Positions 6,106 to 6,671 of a stretch of DNA of 6,671 nucleotides are shown in pieces. This DNA is from Desulfonatronospira sp. (GTDB taxonomy: Bacteria > Desulfobacterota > Desulfovibrionia > Desulfovibrionales > Desulfonatronovibrionaceae). The stretch is taken from positions 1 through 6,671 of the forward strand of contig SLAE01000187.1 of NCBI GenBank assembly GCA_007127015.1. Direction: 5' to 3'. The notes beneath the pieces were generated by a model. That model was not told the origin of the DNA. It saw only the letters and a list, made by a program, of their open reading frames with translations, and did not search any database. Positions within the stretch are counted from its first letter, which is position 1; each line of letters opens with the position of its first letter. The position numbers and the translations under genes are program-made.

Positions 6106-6412
6106 GAATCATGACCTCCAGTTCGCGGCGGCCATTGTGCTTATGACTGTCGCCACGTATTTCACCAGGGCCGGAGGACTTTTTATCATCAGCAGGGTCA
6201 CGCCCTCCCCCCGGATCAGAGCTTTTCTGGATCATATGCCGGCATCAATCCTGGTGGCCATTGTCGTTCCCACTTTGATAGGTAAGGGACCAGCGGAACT
6301 AATATCCGCGGGAGCCACAATGCTGACCGCCCTTTATACACGCAGCCTGACTATTGCCATGCTTACCGGGCTGATCTCAGTTTCCATGCTCAGGGCTTTG
6401 GTCTTTACATGA
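6098..6412 (+). CDS. azlD: AzlD-family branched-chain amino acid exporter, small subunit
   Basis: A 104-aa membrane protein of the AzlD (YgaH/BrnE) family, the obligate partner of AzlC. Visible: a first helix at about 8-22 continuing into the family block TYFTRAGGLFI (20-30), then FLDHMPASILVAIVVPTL (43-60) with the second helix, and two further hydrophobic helices (about 66-80 and 83-102). A longer open frame begins at TTG 6059, but ATG 6098 is preferred because AGGAG (6084-6088) lies 9 bases upstream and the length then fits the family. It overlaps the azlC stop by 8 bases, which indicates translational coupling and a fixed co-expression of the two subunits. The gene is followed by 47 bases without a clear hairpin and then by the converging gene on the minus strand. 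Confidence 0.92.
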   Translation: MLENHDLQFAAAIVLMTVATYFTRAGGLFIISRVTPSPRIRAFLDHMPASILVAIVVPTLIGKGPAELISAGATMLTALYTRSLTIAMLTGLISVSMLRALVFT

Positions 6413-6459
6413 AGATGTATTTTCGGCAGAAAGTCTGGTGACCGGAAACGCACCATGTC

Positions 6460-6657
6460 TTAGTTGAATTCTCCAGGAACGTCTTTTGTATATTGCTGAT
6501 AAGCTCTTTCAATTTTCTTCCTGCCTTCATCAGAGGAAAAATACTGCTTGCTTTCATCAGGCAGATCAGCCCATTCGCTTCGTTTTTTTCCAACAAGCTT
6601 TCTCACCCATTCAGGCAAAGCATTCCATTTTTCTTGAACACTGCGATGAAATTCCAT
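6460..6657 (-). CDS. small hypothetical protein with an internal W-x2-L-P repeat
   Basis: A 65-aa protein that I do not recognise. It reads on the minus strand with a good ribosome binding site, AGGAG complementary to 6665-6669, 7 bases before the ATG, which makes it likely to be real. It is soluble and highly charged (rich in K, R, E and D), has no signal peptide or membrane segment, no cysteine and only the initiator methionine. Three tryptophans are present (W11, W17, W29). Two segments resemble each other: WNALPEWVRK (11-20) and WADLPDESKQ (29-38), both W-x2-L-P-[DE]. The rest is probably helical (about 44-60, GRKKIERAYQQYTKDV). A vague likeness to the LPxxV pattern of ChaB-type small proteins is noted but not claimed. 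It converges with azlD. Its promoter is outside the window. Confidence 0.7.
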   Translation of the reverse strand: MEFHRSVQEKWNALPEWVRKLVGKKRSEWADLPDESKQYFSSDEGRKKIERAYQQYTKDVPGEFN

Positions 6658-6671
6658 TTTGATTCTCCTGA

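Overview
The window looks like a bacterial chromosome segment of moderate GC, most like a deltaproteobacterial sulfate reducer of the Desulfovibrionales. That placement is an inference from the look of the proteins and the gene mix; no search was run. No mobile element, CRISPR array, rRNA or tRNA was seen.

Layout: bases 1-800 are AT-rich and hold no convincing gene. They carry two imperfect 49-base direct repeats, each with a 13-base palindrome, ending at a good sigma-70-type promoter. Bases 815-2896 encode a two-subunit sodium:solute symporter (small DUF4212 subunit, then the large SSS-family subunit of the VC_2705 type), closed by a very strong terminator. Bases 3215-3469 encode a CxxC glutaredoxin-like protein and 3648-3869 a stand-alone NifU C-terminal-domain Fe-S scaffold or carrier. 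The latter sits behind a sequence that resembles an IscR type 1 operator. A GC-rich terminator follows, and 28 bases after its T-tract begins gltX (glutamyl-tRNA synthetase). gltX is followed closely by azlC and azlD, which overlap and encode a branched-chain-amino-acid exporter. A small unrecognised gene (65 aa) converges from the minus strand at the right edge.

How they work together: the symporter pair is a self-contained transcription unit for Na+-driven uptake of a small organic solute (acetate-like carboxylates are the usual guess). The glutaredoxin and NifU-like genes are thiol and Fe-S housekeeping functions, each with its own leader. gltX-azlCD probably forms one transcript. Most of the window is ordinary core genome. 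The parts worth a second look are regulatory: the tandem repeats before the symporter promoter, the IscR-like site before the NifU gene, and the terminator directly in front of gltX. The small minus-strand protein with an internal W-x2-L-P repeat is the only gene product I cannot place.
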